Shown here in pieces: positions 1 to 7,000 of a stretch of DNA of 17,047 nucleotides. The number at the start of each line of letters is the position of its first letter. Within the stretch, counting starts at the first letter, position 1. Origin of the DNA: an uncultured Blautia sp. (GTDB taxonomy: Bacteria > Bacillota > Clostridia > Lachnospirales > Lachnospiraceae); contig CALCDJ010000058.1 of NCBI GenBank assembly GCA_937900135.1, forward strand, positions 1 to 17,047, in the 5' to 3' direction. The notes beneath the pieces were generated by a model. That model ran no database searches. It saw nothing but the letters and a program-made list of their open reading frames with translations, and was not told where the DNA came from. The translations under genes and the position numbers were made by a program.

Positions 1-52
1 GAGCAGAGGACTGAAAATCCTCGTGTCGCTGGTTCGATTCCGGCTCTGGGCA
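1..52 (+). tRNA. tRNA-Phe (GAA), 5' part cut off by the window edge
   Basis: The window opens inside the D-arm region. The anticodon stem GAGGA/TCCTC encloses the loop CTGAAAA, so the anticodon GAA (13-15) reads Phe codons. The T stem GCTGG/CCGGC (28-32 and 40-44) encloses TTCGATT. The 3' acceptor strand is TCTGGGC (45-51), followed by discriminator A at 52. No CCA is encoded. The gene is first in a small tRNA cluster with tRNA-Lys. Confidence 0.93.
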
Positions 53-75
53 TTTGTATAAGAAATTATACAAAT
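52..75 (+). repeat. Perfect 10-bp inverted repeat between two tRNA genes
   Basis: ATTTGTATAA (52-61) and TTATACAAAT (66-75) are exact inverse complements around the tetraloop GAAA. The left arm starts at the tRNA-Phe discriminator base. No T-run follows, so it is not a standard terminator. It may space or guide processing of the tRNA precursor; that role is inference. Confidence 0.6.
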
Positions 76-90
76 ACCACAATCATATAT

Positions 91-163
91 GGAGCATTAG
101 CTCAGTCGGTAGAGCACTTGACTTTTAATCAAGTTGTCCGGGGTTCGAATCCCCGATGCTTCA
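91..163 (+). tRNA. tRNA-Lys (TTT)
   Basis: The gene is a complete cloverleaf. The acceptor strands GGAGCAT (91-97) and ATGCTTC (156-162) pair with one G-T wobble, and the discriminator is A163. The anticodon stem CTTGA/TCAAG encloses CTTTTAA, giving anticodon TTT (Lys). The T arm is CCGGG-TTCGAAT-CCCCG. No CCA is encoded. It lies 38 nt after tRNA-Phe and was probably transcribed with it. Confidence 0.97.
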
Positions 164-167
164 TTTT

Positions 168-202
168 AAGAAGAACATCTGAAAGATGTTCTTCTTTTTT
201 TT
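168..202 (+). terminator. Rho-independent terminator of the tRNA cluster
   Basis: A 13-bp perfect stem (168-180 with 184-196, GAA loop) runs straight into a T tract ending at 202. It sits five bases after tRNA-Lys. Confidence 0.92.
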
Positions 203-213
203 ATTCTGGTGTT

Positions 214-241
214 CTATATGGAGAGGCTGGCTGCATATATT
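214..241 (+). promoter_or_regulatory. Weak sigma-E-like promoter candidate
   Basis: CATATATT (234-241) fits the sigma-E -10 pattern CATAYAHT. A poor -35 match (ATAT core at 216-219) lies about 13-15 nt upstream. It would drive the small ORF at 318. The -35 is weak, so chance is a real alternative. Confidence 0.22.
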
Positions 242-317
242 TTTATTACCAGTCATTCACATGGGAAGTGCGCACCCCGTGAGAGGGACAGGCAAATGGA
301 AAAAGAGGAGGCAAACT

Positions 318-638
318 ATGAGTGCTTTGAAAAAATATGTTAAGATGTTTCTTACGGCTATGATTTGTTTTGCAATGTGTCTGATTCCAGGGAAAAAAGC
401 AAAGGAAGTTGTGAAAAAAACACAGGCGTGCGGGCAGACTGTGGCGCTTGGGAAGGAAAATGGAATGGTTTGCTCTGAGCGTGGGAAAAATACCTTGTTT
501 TCTGCAGAAAAGCATGGGGTGGTACAGAAACTTCAGAAAAGAGAAGAAGGGGTTAAAAAAGCGAATATACGCTGTCTGGGACCAGGTGACAGAAAAAAGC
601 GTTATGCCATAAGGCAGAAACTTCTCCTTATGACATAA
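318..638 (+). CDS. Doubtful small basic protein with a signal-like N-terminus (106 aa)
   Basis: I do not recognise this protein. The start at 318 is chosen because AGGAG (306-310) precedes it by 7 nt; the reading frame is open further upstream, but only across the tRNA terminator. The N-terminus resembles a signal peptide: a basic stretch (SALKKYVK) followed by a hydrophobic run (MFLTAMICFAMCLI) over about residues 9-23. The rest is Lys/Arg-rich, has three scattered cysteines and shows no known motif. Its last codons lie inside the terminator hairpin of the convergent metallophosphoesterase gene, which argues against strong constraint there. It may be a small exported protein or a chance ORF with a good ribosome binding site. 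Confidence 0.4.
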   Translation: MSALKKYVKMFLTAMICFAMCLIPGKKAKEVVKKTQACGQTVALGKENGMVCSERGKNTLFSAEKHGVVQKLQKREEGVKKANIRCLGPGDRKKRYAIRQKLLLMT

Positions 639-640
639 CG
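593..640 (-). terminator. Terminator of the metallophosphoesterase gene
   Basis: A 15-bp stem with one mismatch (600-614 with 626-640) is followed on the minus strand by six T (593-598). It lies 8 nt beyond the stop of the minus-strand gene. The T-rich stretch beyond 641 could let it act on the plus strand too. Confidence 0.82.
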
Positions 641-648
641 GTGGATTC

Positions 649-1851
649 CTATTGTTTGTTTTCTTTATTGAATTGAACGGTGATGGAACAGATTTCACTG
701 TCTGTACCCACACGCATGTTAGGGCCCCAGATGCCCACTCCGGATGTGACAATGTTGTGCATGGTTCCTTTTTGGAGGTAACCGCATGGATTCTCCCAGA
801 ATAATCGGATCGTTAGATTTCCGGGGAACATCTGGCCGTCATGGGTGTGGCCGCAAAGATCCAGATCCCCACCGGCGTCCGAAATTTCCTCCAATTCTTT
901 GGGCTGATGATCCATAAATATAATCGGTTTGCTTTTGTCCAGCTCTGCTGTGAGCTGGGCAGGAGTTTTCCGTCCATTCTCCAGTTTTTCTGCCAGATCG
1001 GCATCTTTTCTCCCAATCAGATAGAACTGATCTTCAATGAGAATTGCTTCGTCATTTAAAAGATGAATATTGGCATTTTTCAGAAAGGTTTCCATTCGTG
1101 GGTCTTTTTGTTCCTGAGAGGATTTTCCAAAGGTAAATCCGGCAAGTATGGGTTCATTCAGATCATGATTTCCCCAGCAGGCATATACACCGTATCTGGA
1201 TTTAATGGAACGTAAAAGTTTTTCTGTTTTTTCCGGATAACGGAGAGCATCGTACTCATTGTCAAAAATATCTCCGGCAATGCAGACAAGATCCGGTTCT
1301 TCTTCGTTTATTCTGTCTACCAGTTGTTTTACATGGAGATATCCAATACTGTAACCCAGATGAAGATCGGCAAGAAGAATAATTTTCATGGAATCCATCT
1401 GTTCGGTGGATTTGTTTACTTTTATGGTATAAGGTGTGGTTTTCAGATCCCAGGCATGAAAGATACCGTAAAGGCTAATGCTGATGATCAAAAGGGTACA
1501 AATGGCGCCTGTAAGGATAAAGGTACTGCGATATTGTATCCAGAATACGTGAAAGACATATTTCAGAAGAAGCCTTCCTGCGTCCACAACCAAAATAGTC
1601 AGGATAATATAAAGAAATGTTCCCAGAAAGTAATTTCCTGTAATTTTTAAAAAGCGATGAAGAAGATAGGGTTTTTTGATAAGAAATCCGGTAAGCAAAG
1701 TGGTGGCAAGAAAAATATAAACACCGGTAAAGGCAACCCGGAAGGAAAGAGAGTGAAAAATGTGGTGGCAGGCACCCATCCAGCGAAAAATCCAACGTAC
1801 CACATATAAATTAATCAGTATATAAATAGGAGCTAAAAATAAAGCGATCAT
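649..1851 (-). CDS. Membrane-anchored metallophosphoesterase (400 aa)
   Basis: This is a calcineurin-like phosphoesterase with an N-terminal membrane domain of about four helices (roughly residues 1-160). The catalytic half carries the family's metal-binding blocks in order: LADLHLG, AGDIFDNE, CWGNHD, MDHQP and CGHTHDGQ. The layout resembles the YkuE/YpbG-type enzymes of Firmicutes; the substrate cannot be read from sequence. The start at 1851 is chosen because GGAGG lies 5 nt upstream and a consensus promoter puts transcription start near 1890. Longer starts (up to 2001, TTG) would fall on or beyond that promoter and have no ribosome binding site. The gene is divergent from spoIID and ends in a clear terminator. 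Confidence 0.9.
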   Translation of the reverse strand: MIALFLAPIYILINLYVVRWIFRWMGACHHIFHSLSFRVAFTGVYIFLATTLLTGFLIKKPYLLHRFLKITGNYFLGTFLYIILTILVVDAGRLLLKYVFHVFWIQYRSTFILTGAICTLLIISISLYGIFHAWDLKTTPYTIKVNKSTEQMDSMKIILLADLHLGYSIGYLHVKQLVDRINEEEPDLVCIAGDIFDNEYDALRYPEKTEKLLRSIKSRYGVYACWGNHDLNEPILAGFTFGKSSQEQKDPRMETFLKNANIHLLNDEAILIEDQFYLIGRKDADLAEKLENGRKTPAQLTAELDKSKPIIFMDHQPKELEEISDAGGDLDLCGHTHDGQMFPGNLTIRLFWENPCGYLQKGTMHNIVTSGVGIWGPNMRVGTDSEICSITVQFNKENKQ

Positions 1852-1896
1852 AAAAACCTCCGGATCCTGTATGTGTGTGAATAATGGAACCATTTT

Positions 1897-1925
1897 ATTA
1901 TATAGAAACGGAAGAAGTGTGTCAA
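1897..1925 (-). promoter_or_regulatory. Consensus sigma-A promoter for the metallophosphoesterase gene
   Basis: On the minus strand TTGACA (1925-1920) and TATAAT (1902-1897) are separated by exactly 17 nt; both boxes match consensus perfectly. Predicted start is near 1890, about 40 nt before the chosen ATG. Confidence 0.88.
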
Positions 1926-1942
1926 AAGACTTTTTGGGACAG

Positions 1943-1971
1943 ACATAATTTCGTATAAATCGCCATATATT
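1943..1971 (+). promoter_or_regulatory. Sigma-E-type promoter for spoIID
   Basis: CATATATT (1964-1971) is a full match to the sigma-E -10 pattern CATAYAHT. ACATAAT (1943-1949) matches five of seven -35 positions, with a 14-nt spacer. Predicted start is near 1978, with the spoIID ATG at 2001. SpoIID is a mother-cell sigma-E gene in Bacillus and Clostridia, which fits. Confidence 0.6.
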
Positions 1972-2000
1972 AAGAAAAAACATCCAGGGACATAAGAACA

Positions 2001-2822
2001 ATGAAGGAAAAGGTACTCACTTATCTTGCCGGACTACTGGCAGTTCTTGTTATTCCCTATCTGGGGACTGTTTTTGTGAATGGTGTGGATACAGCCCTCT
2101 CCTGGCGCACAGTGAATGTGGAAAACCTGCTTCCGGTGGCAGTTTCTTTGCAGATTGCTCCCAAATATCAAAAAGAGATGATCAAGGCGCAGGCGATTGT
2201 GGCAAGGTCTAATATTTATCGGAAACTGGAGGAGAATTCCCTGGAACAGCTTTTGGGAGAAATCAAAGAGCAGGTACGGGAAGTGTATGACATGTGGGAA
2301 CTCCCTGCCCCCATATATGAAAAAGCTGTGGAGGAGACAGAGGGGGAGGTGTTGATGGCAGAGGGAAAGCTGTGTCTGGTTCCCTATCATGAACTTAGCA
2401 ATGGAAGAACCAGGGACGGAGAAGAGGCGCTTCGTGAAAAACGCTATGCATATTTGAAGGCTGTGGACAGCAGTGGGGATCGGGAGTCCCCGGATTATGT
2501 GAGCAGCATCTATCTTTCTGCACAGCAGATGCCGAAAGAACTGGAAATCATAGAAAGAGACAGCTCCGGTTATGTAATGGGATTAAAAACGGAGGATGCT
2601 CTTCTGGAGGGAGAGGCTTTTCGCCGTGGACTTAGGTTGGCTTCCGCTGATTTTTCTGTTCAGAAAATACATGGGGAATATCGGTTTCTCTGCAAAGGAA
2701 AAGGACATGGATTGGGAATTTCCCAATATGGAGGAAATGAGATGGCAAAAGAGGGAAGTTCCTGTAAAGAGATTCTGGAGACGTATTTTCCGTCCATGGA
2801 GTTAGAAAAAGTTCAGGGGTGA
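2001..2822 (+). CDS. spoIID: SpoIID, sporulation peptidoglycan lytic transglycosylase (273 aa)
   Basis: SpoIID-family (SpoIID/LytB) protein that in known species cleaves glycan strands in the septal wall during engulfment, acting from the mother-cell membrane. An N-terminal membrane segment (about residues 5-26) is followed by the SpoIID domain. The block KEMIKAQAIVARS carries the family's catalytic Glu (residue 59). The motif YHELSNGRT and the C-terminal block GHGLGISQYG are also present. The length is somewhat shorter than the Bacillus protein. The weak ribosome binding site AGGGA (1986-1990) lies 10 nt before the ATG. spoIIQ follows by 96 nt, the usual Clostridia pairing. No spoIIID follows here, unlike the order known in Clostridioides. 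Confidence 0.92.
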   Translation: MKEKVLTYLAGLLAVLVIPYLGTVFVNGVDTALSWRTVNVENLLPVAVSLQIAPKYQKEMIKAQAIVARSNIYRKLEENSLEQLLGEIKEQVREVYDMWELPAPIYEKAVEETEGEVLMAEGKLCLVPYHELSNGRTRDGEEALREKRYAYLKAVDSSGDRESPDYVSSIYLSAQQMPKELEIIERDSSGYVMGLKTEDALLEGEAFRRGLRLASADFSVQKIHGEYRFLCKGKGHGLGISQYGGNEMAKEGSSCKEILETYFPSMELEKVQG

Positions 2823-2847
2823 TTTCTTTTTTATGGGAAAAAAATGT

Positions 2848-2878
2848 GAATAGAGCGCCATATTCTGGACACCCTATA
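2848..2878 (+). promoter_or_regulatory. Sigma-F/G-like promoter for spoIIQ
   Basis: GAATA (2848-2852) resembles the -35 box of forespore sigma factors. GGACACCCTA, beginning at 2867 after 14 nt, resembles the GGNNANANTR -10 box with one mismatch. SpoIIQ is a forespore (sigma-F) gene in known species, so an own promoter after the sigma-E spoIID is expected. Confidence 0.4.
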
Positions 2879-2918
2879 GATACAGCAATAGAAGATCATA
2901 AGCAGAGGTGAAAGGAAT

Positions 2919-3686
2919 ATGATGAAAAACAGAACAACAAAGATCCTTGTCAATGGAGCAGTTCTGGCTGCAGTGGCAGTCATTGGAGTTACCGCATATC
3001 AGCTGAGTACCCCTTCCAGGGATGAGCTGGTACCAAAAGAAGTAAAGATAGAAGGTGAGAATACCGGAACAGAAAAATCCGGGGAAGAAAAAACACCTTC
3101 CATGGTAGATGCCGGAACAAATCAGGTGGAAGCAAGTATGGAGGAAACTGGTTCGTTTAAGGAGATTGCAGCAGAAAACAAAGAAGAGGAAAAAGAAGAC
3201 CAGGAAATGAAGACAGAGGAGTCTGCTGATGTGTCAACAGCTTCTGCAGCAGCTAATATTCCTACATTGAATTTTACAGAGGATACACAAATGGAATGGC
3301 CAGTGAGAGGAAACATTCTGTTGGATTACAGTATGGATCAGACCACATACTTCCCCACATTGGATCAGTATCGATTAAGTTCCGGTATATCTGTACAGGC
3401 AGTAGAAGGGGCGCCGGTTATGGCTGCCTGTGATGGACAGGTATTTTCCATAGAGCAGGATGCAAAAACAGGAACCACGGTTACTATGGAACTGGGGAAC
3501 GGATACCAGTCTGTTTATGGACAACTGACAGATCTTGCGGTACAGAAGGGGGAAACGGTGAAAAAAGGCGCTATTATTGGTTATATTAGCGCACCGACGA
3601 AATATTACAGCCGGGAAGGCAGCAATCTTTATTATGCCATGAAGAAAAACGGAGAACCCATTGATCCGATTTTATATTTGCCCTGA
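2919..3686 (+). CDS. spoIIQ: SpoIIQ-like forespore LytM protein with degenerate metal site (255 aa)
   Basis: Membrane-anchored M23/LytM-fold protein, expected to sit in the forespore membrane and reach SpoIIIAH across the intermembrane space. One membrane helix (about residues 8-28) is followed by a long acidic, low-complexity linker (about 35-120) and a LytM domain (about 125-255). The first zinc motif HxGxD is replaced by SSGIS (154-158), and the second, HxH, by NLY (236-238), so no zinc ligand remains. The domain is therefore probably structural. ATG 2919 follows GAGGTG by 8 nt; the next codon is also ATG. The name rests on fold, linker and position after spoIID. Confidence 0.85.
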   Translation: MMKNRTTKILVNGAVLAAVAVIGVTAYQLSTPSRDELVPKEVKIEGENTGTEKSGEEKTPSMVDAGTNQVEASMEETGSFKEIAAENKEEEKEDQEMKTEESADVSTASAAANIPTLNFTEDTQMEWPVRGNILLDYSMDQTTYFPTLDQYRLSSGISVQAVEGAPVMAACDGQVFSIEQDAKTGTTVTMELGNGYQSVYGQLTDLAVQKGETVKKGAIIGYISAPTKYYSREGSNLYYAMKKNGEPIDPILYLP

Positions 3687-3770
3687 GAGAATTCAAAGAG
3701 GAGCAGATGAGAAGTAGTTATGGGAAAGAGGAAACCGGGCAATAGCGATGAAACAGACAGGCAGCAGGGG

Positions 3771-3799
3771 TGGAAATTTGCAGGACAATTTGTTAAAAT
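3771..3799 (+). promoter_or_regulatory. Candidate sigma-A promoter for scrR
   Basis: TGGAAA (3771-3776) and TAAAAT (3794-3799) are separated by 17 nt, matching 4/6 and 5/6 consensus positions. It lies about 70 nt upstream of the repressor start. The remaining sequence from 3687 to 3873 holds only very short frames and no clear terminator for spoIIQ. Confidence 0.42.
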
Positions 3800-3873
3800 A
3801 AGGAAAATAAGCGAGAGCCACAGAAGGAACAGATGGGAAAGAAGGCTTTCTGCAGTACGAGGGAGTGTTTTGC

Positions 3874-4869
3874 ATGAATATCAATGAAATTGCCAGTCTG
3901 GCCGGTGTTTCCAGAGCAACGGTATCCCGGTTTTTGAATAACGGATATGTAAGCGAAGAAAAAAAGGAGAGGATACGCAAGGTGATAGAGGAAACTGGGT
4001 ATCAGCCGTCCTCGCAGGCTCAAATGCTCCGCACAAAAAAGACAAAGCTGGTGGGAGTGATCCTCCCAAAGATTAATTCAGATACCATCAGCCGTGAGGT
4101 GGCCGGAATCAGTGATGTACTTTCCGAAAGAGGGTATCAGCTGATTCTGGCAAATACCAATAACAATCTGGAAGAAGAATTAAAGTATCTTTCTCTGTTT
4201 CGGGACAACCAGGTGGATGGAGTGGTTCTGATTGCGACCATGTTTACCAGAAAGCATAAACAGATGCTGAAGGAGTGTAAAGTTCCGGTGGTAATTCTGG
4301 GACAACGACTGGAAGGATATCCTTGTATTTATCAGGATGATTATCAGGCAGCTTTTATGATGACAGAGAAACTTTTGGAGCATGGGAAAAACATTGCCTA
4401 TATTGGTATCACAGATAAAGATGAGGCTGTGGGGGCAAGGCGCCGTAAGGGATTTGAGGCTGCGCTTCACAAGAAGAAACTTTCCATTTCTCCAGAATAT
4501 ATGAGGATTGGAAACTTTACCATGGAATCTGGTTACGAGATGGCCAGGGAACTTTTTTCGGCGCACAAAGAGATCGATTCTCTGATGTGTGTAACAGATA
4601 CCATGGCGGTGGGCGCCATGAATTACATAAAGGAAATTGGACTTAGGATTCCGGAGGATGTGCAGGTTGTGGGAATTGGAGACGGTTCGTTGGGAAAAAT
4701 TATAGATCCTAAGTTGACGACGGTACACTTTTTTTATAAGACCAGTGGAATGGAGGCTGCGGCTATGCTGGCAGATCTCATGGAGACAGAGGGTGGAATC
4801 CGGAAGGAAATCAAGATGGGTTGCGAAATCGTTCTCAGAAATTCCCACAGACAAGAAAGGAAAAATTAA
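3874..4869 (+). CDS. scrR: LacI-family repressor of the sucrose operon (331 aa)
   Basis: A GalR/LacI regulator with the N-terminal helix-turn-helix INEIASLAGVSRATVSRFLN (about residues 2-22) and hinge, followed by a periplasmic-binding-like sugar domain (about 60-331). The start at 3874 is chosen because GAGGGAG (3859-3865) lies 8 nt upstream and the family usually begins just before the helix; GTG 3865 would overlap that site. It is followed by a terminator and then by the scrA promoter, which carries two similar palindromes with the central CG typical of this family. It therefore most likely represses scrAB and responds to a sucrose-derived phosphate sugar. The sucrose assignment is by context. 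Confidence 0.88.
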   Translation: MNINEIASLAGVSRATVSRFLNNGYVSEEKKERIRKVIEETGYQPSSQAQMLRTKKTKLVGVILPKINSDTISREVAGISDVLSERGYQLILANTNNNLEEELKYLSLFRDNQVDGVVLIATMFTRKHKQMLKECKVPVVILGQRLEGYPCIYQDDYQAAFMMTEKLLEHGKNIAYIGITDKDEAVGARRRKGFEAALHKKKLSISPEYMRIGNFTMESGYEMARELFSAHKEIDSLMCVTDTMAVGAMNYIKEIGLRIPEDVQVVGIGDGSLGKIIDPKLTTVHFFYKTSGMEAAAMLADLMETEGGIRKEIKMGCEIVLRNSHRQERKN

Positions 4870-4887
4870 CAAAGAAAGAAGATAAGG

Positions 4888-4929
4888 TCAGGATAACGAC
4901 GAAAGAGGACAGTTATCCTGATTTTTTTT
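4888..4929 (+). terminator. Rho-independent terminator of scrR
   Basis: A 10-bp perfect stem TCAGGATAAC (4888-4897) / GTTATCCTGA (4912-4921) is followed by eight T. It separates scrR from the scrA promoter. Confidence 0.92.
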
Positions 4930-4966
4930 ACATACAGAATTCAGCACTCTGTACAATTTTGTATGT
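4930..4966. repeat. Inverted repeat upstream of the scrA promoter
   Basis: ACATACA (4930-4936) pairs with TGTATGT (4960-4966), and inside it TACAGA (4933-4938) pairs with TCTGTA (4948-4953). It lies 24 nt upstream of the -35 box. It could be an additional regulator site; it does not share sequence with the two scr operators. Confidence 0.35.
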
Positions 4967-4989
4967 GTAGATTTATTAATTTTTACGTC

Positions 4990-5018
4990 TTTACAATTAA
5001 AAAACATGGGAATATAAT
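4990..5018 (+). promoter_or_regulatory. Strong sigma-A promoter of scrAB
   Basis: TTTACA (4990-4995) and TATAAT (5013-5018) are separated by 17 nt. Predicted start is near 5025, leaving a leader of about 100 nt. One operator overlaps the start region and another ends at the ribosome binding site. Confidence 0.88.
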
Positions 5019-5027
5019 AAAAGCAAG

Positions 5028-5047
5028 ATATGAGAACGATTCCATAT
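5028..5047. promoter_or_regulatory. Operator 1 of scrAB (LacI-type palindrome)
   Basis: The site is ATATGAGAAC/GATTCCATAT, an imperfect palindrome around a central CG, as in LacI-family operators. It covers about +4 to +23 of the predicted transcript. It also fits much of the CcpA cre consensus, so catabolite control is an alternative or additional role. Confidence 0.7.
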
Positions 5048-5093
5048 AAAAATCATTATAAAAACAATGAAAAATATGGAATAAAAAACAAAA

Positions 5094-5113
5094 ATATGAG
5101 AACGATAACGTAA
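5094..5113. promoter_or_regulatory. Operator 2 of scrAB
   Basis: The site is ATATGAGAAC/GATAACGTAA. Its left half and central GAT are identical to operator 1 (13 identical leading bases). The centres are 66 bp apart, compatible with looping or a roadblock. It adjoins the AAAGGAGG ribosome binding site of scrA (5113-5120). Confidence 0.68.
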
Positions 5114-5125
5114 AAGGAGGATGTT

Positions 5126-7000
5126 ATGGACTACAGAAAAACAGCACAGGAAATCTATGACCACATCGGAAAAAAAGAGAACATCATTTCCGCAGCGCAT
5201 TGTGCGACACGTCTCCGTCTTGTGATTGCAGATAATGCGAAGGCAGATAAGGATGCAGTGGAAAATATTGACGGAGTAAAAGGGGTATTCTTTGCACAGG
5301 GACAGATGCAGATTATTCTGGGAACTGGTGTGGTAAACAAGGTTTATGCAGAATTTATTAAGATTGCCGGAATTTCTGAGAGCAGTAAGGAAGAGGCGAA
5401 GCAGGCAGCAGCCTCCAGGGCCAATCCCCTTCAGCGTCTGATTAAGACATTGGGAGATATTTTTGTTCCTATTATCCCGGCTATTGTAGCCAGCGGATTT
5501 CTTATGGGAATCATGGAAGCATTGAATTTCATGGTTAATAACGGATATCTGAATATCAATACCAGTGGTTCTATTTATACGTTTGCACAGCTTTTCAGTA
5601 ATACCGCGTATACTTTCCTGCCAATCCTCATTGCTTTCAGCGCTGGCAAGGTATTTGGCGCCAATCCTTTTCTTGCAGCTGTAATTGGTATGATTATGAT
5701 TCATCCAAACCTGCAGAATGCATGGACCGTTGCTACAGAAGGAGTAGCAGCTACACAGAAGGTTTGGTTCGGTTTATATTCCATCGATATGGTGGGATAT
5801 CAGGGACATGTTATTCCAGTGGTTATTGCCGTATGGGTACTGGCGCAGATTGAGAAACGTCTTCATAAGATTGTTCCGGCTATGCTGGATCTGTTTGTAA
5901 CACCGTTGGTAAGTGTGTTTGTAACGGGATATCTGACCCTTTCTATTATTGGACCGGTTTTTGTAACGGTAGAAAATGGACTTTTGGACGGTGTGCAGTG
6001 GCTGATTGCTCTTCCCTTTGGAATTGGAAGCTTTCTTATGGGCGCTTTTTATGCGCCGACAGTGGTTGCCGGTGTTCATCATATGTATACCATTATTGAT
6101 TTGGGACAGATTGCAAAGTTTGGAATGACCTTCTGGCTGCCGCTGGCATCTGCAGCGAACCTGGCGCAGGGAGGAGCAGCATTGGCTGTTGCATTAAAGA
6201 CAAAAGACAAGAAAATTAAATCCATGGCAGTTCCTTCTGCATTAAGTGCGTGTATGGGAATTACAGAACCGGCGATTTTCGGTGTAAACCTGCGATTCGG
6301 AAAGCCGTTTGTTATGGCTTGTATCGGTGGCGCCTGTGGTGCATTGTTTGCATCCGTAACAAGTCTTGGAGCAACAGGAACTGGAGTAACTGGTATTTTT
6401 GGAATTCTCCTTTGCCTGAATCAGCCGGTATCCTATCTGATTATGATGGCGATTTCTGTTGGTGTGGCATTTGCGCTCACCTGGATGTTTGGATACAAGG
6501 AAGAGAAACCAAAGGAGACCTTAGAATCACAGAAATCCATGGAATCTCCCAAACTTTTGAGTCCTCTGGAAGGAACTGGGATTCCGCTTTCAGAAGTGAA
6601 GGATGCTACTTTCGCATCTGAGGCTCTGGGAAAAGGAATGGCTGTGATTCCATCAAAAGGGGAAGTGTGGGCTCCATGTGACGCTACAGTTGAAACTGTT
6701 TTTGAAACAAAGCATGCCATTGGTCTGACTGGTGAAAATGGCGTGGAAATCCTGATTCATATAGGTGTGGATACTGTGGAACTGGGCGGTAAATTTTATA
6801 CAGCTCACGTGAAAGATGGAGATAAGGTAAAAGCAGGACAGCTGTTGATTTCCTTTGATATGGATAAAATTAAAGAGGCAGGATATGATGTTACCACACC
6901 GATGATCGTGACAAATACGGATGATTATCAGGAAGTGAAGCTTCTGAAAACAGGAAAGGTCAACAACCAGGATTGCGTATTGGAGATGATAAAGGGATGA
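5126..7000 (+). CDS. scrA: PTS EIIBCA permease, sucrose type (624 aa)
   Basis: A three-domain phosphotransferase permease that imports and phosphorylates its sugar. EIIB (about residues 1-85) carries the phosphocysteine Cys26 in SAAHCATRLRL. EIIC (about 105-460) is the multi-helix membrane channel, with the conserved GITEPAIFG block. EIIA (about 485-615) has His530 and the phosphohistidine His545 in EILIHIGVDTVEL. All three domains look intact. AAAGGAGG lies 5 nt before the ATG. The EIIBC is of the glucose-superfamily sucrose/trehalose/beta-glucoside type; sucrose is inferred because the next gene is a GH32 hydrolase translated through a 4-nt overlap. A fused EIIA means no separate EIIA partner is required. 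Confidence 0.92.
   Translation: MDYRKTAQEIYDHIGKKENIISAAHCATRLRLVIADNAKADKDAVENIDGVKGVFFAQGQMQIILGTGVVNKVYAEFIKIAGISESSKEEAKQAAASRANPLQRLIKTLGDIFVPIIPAIVASGFLMGIMEALNFMVNNGYLNINTSGSIYTFAQLFSNTAYTFLPILIAFSAGKVFGANPFLAAVIGMIMIHPNLQNAWTVATEGVAATQKVWFGLYSIDMVGYQGHVIPVVIAVWVLAQIEKRLHKIVPAMLDLFVTPLVSVFVTGYLTLSIIGPVFVTVENGLLDGVQWLIALPFGIGSFLMGAFYAPTVVAGVHHMYTIIDLGQIAKFGMTFWLPLASAANLAQGGAALAVALKTKDKKIKSMAVPSALSACMGITEPAIFGVNLRFGKPFVMACIGGACGALFASVTSLGATGTGVTGIFGILLCLNQPVSYLIMMAISVGVAFALTWMFGYKEEKPKETLESQKSMESPKLLSPLEGTGIPLSEVKDATFASEALGKGMAVIPSKGEVWAPCDATVETVFETKHAIGLTGENGVEILIHIGVDTVELGGKFYTAHVKDGDKVKAGQLLISFDMDKIKEAGYDVTTPMIVTNTDDYQEVKLLKTGKVNNQDCVLEMIKG

Noticed and set aside
246..752. Minus-strand 168-codon frame
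   Set aside because: It crosses the metallophosphoesterase terminator, overlaps the end of that gene, and has no ribosome binding site or recognisable domain.
4180..4872. Minus-strand 230-codon frame opposite scrR
   Set aside because: Antisense of an intact LacI-family gene, without its own start signals.
4997..5704. Minus-strand 235-codon frame opposite scrA
   Set aside because: Covers the scrA promoter region and EIIB domain in antisense; no domain seen.
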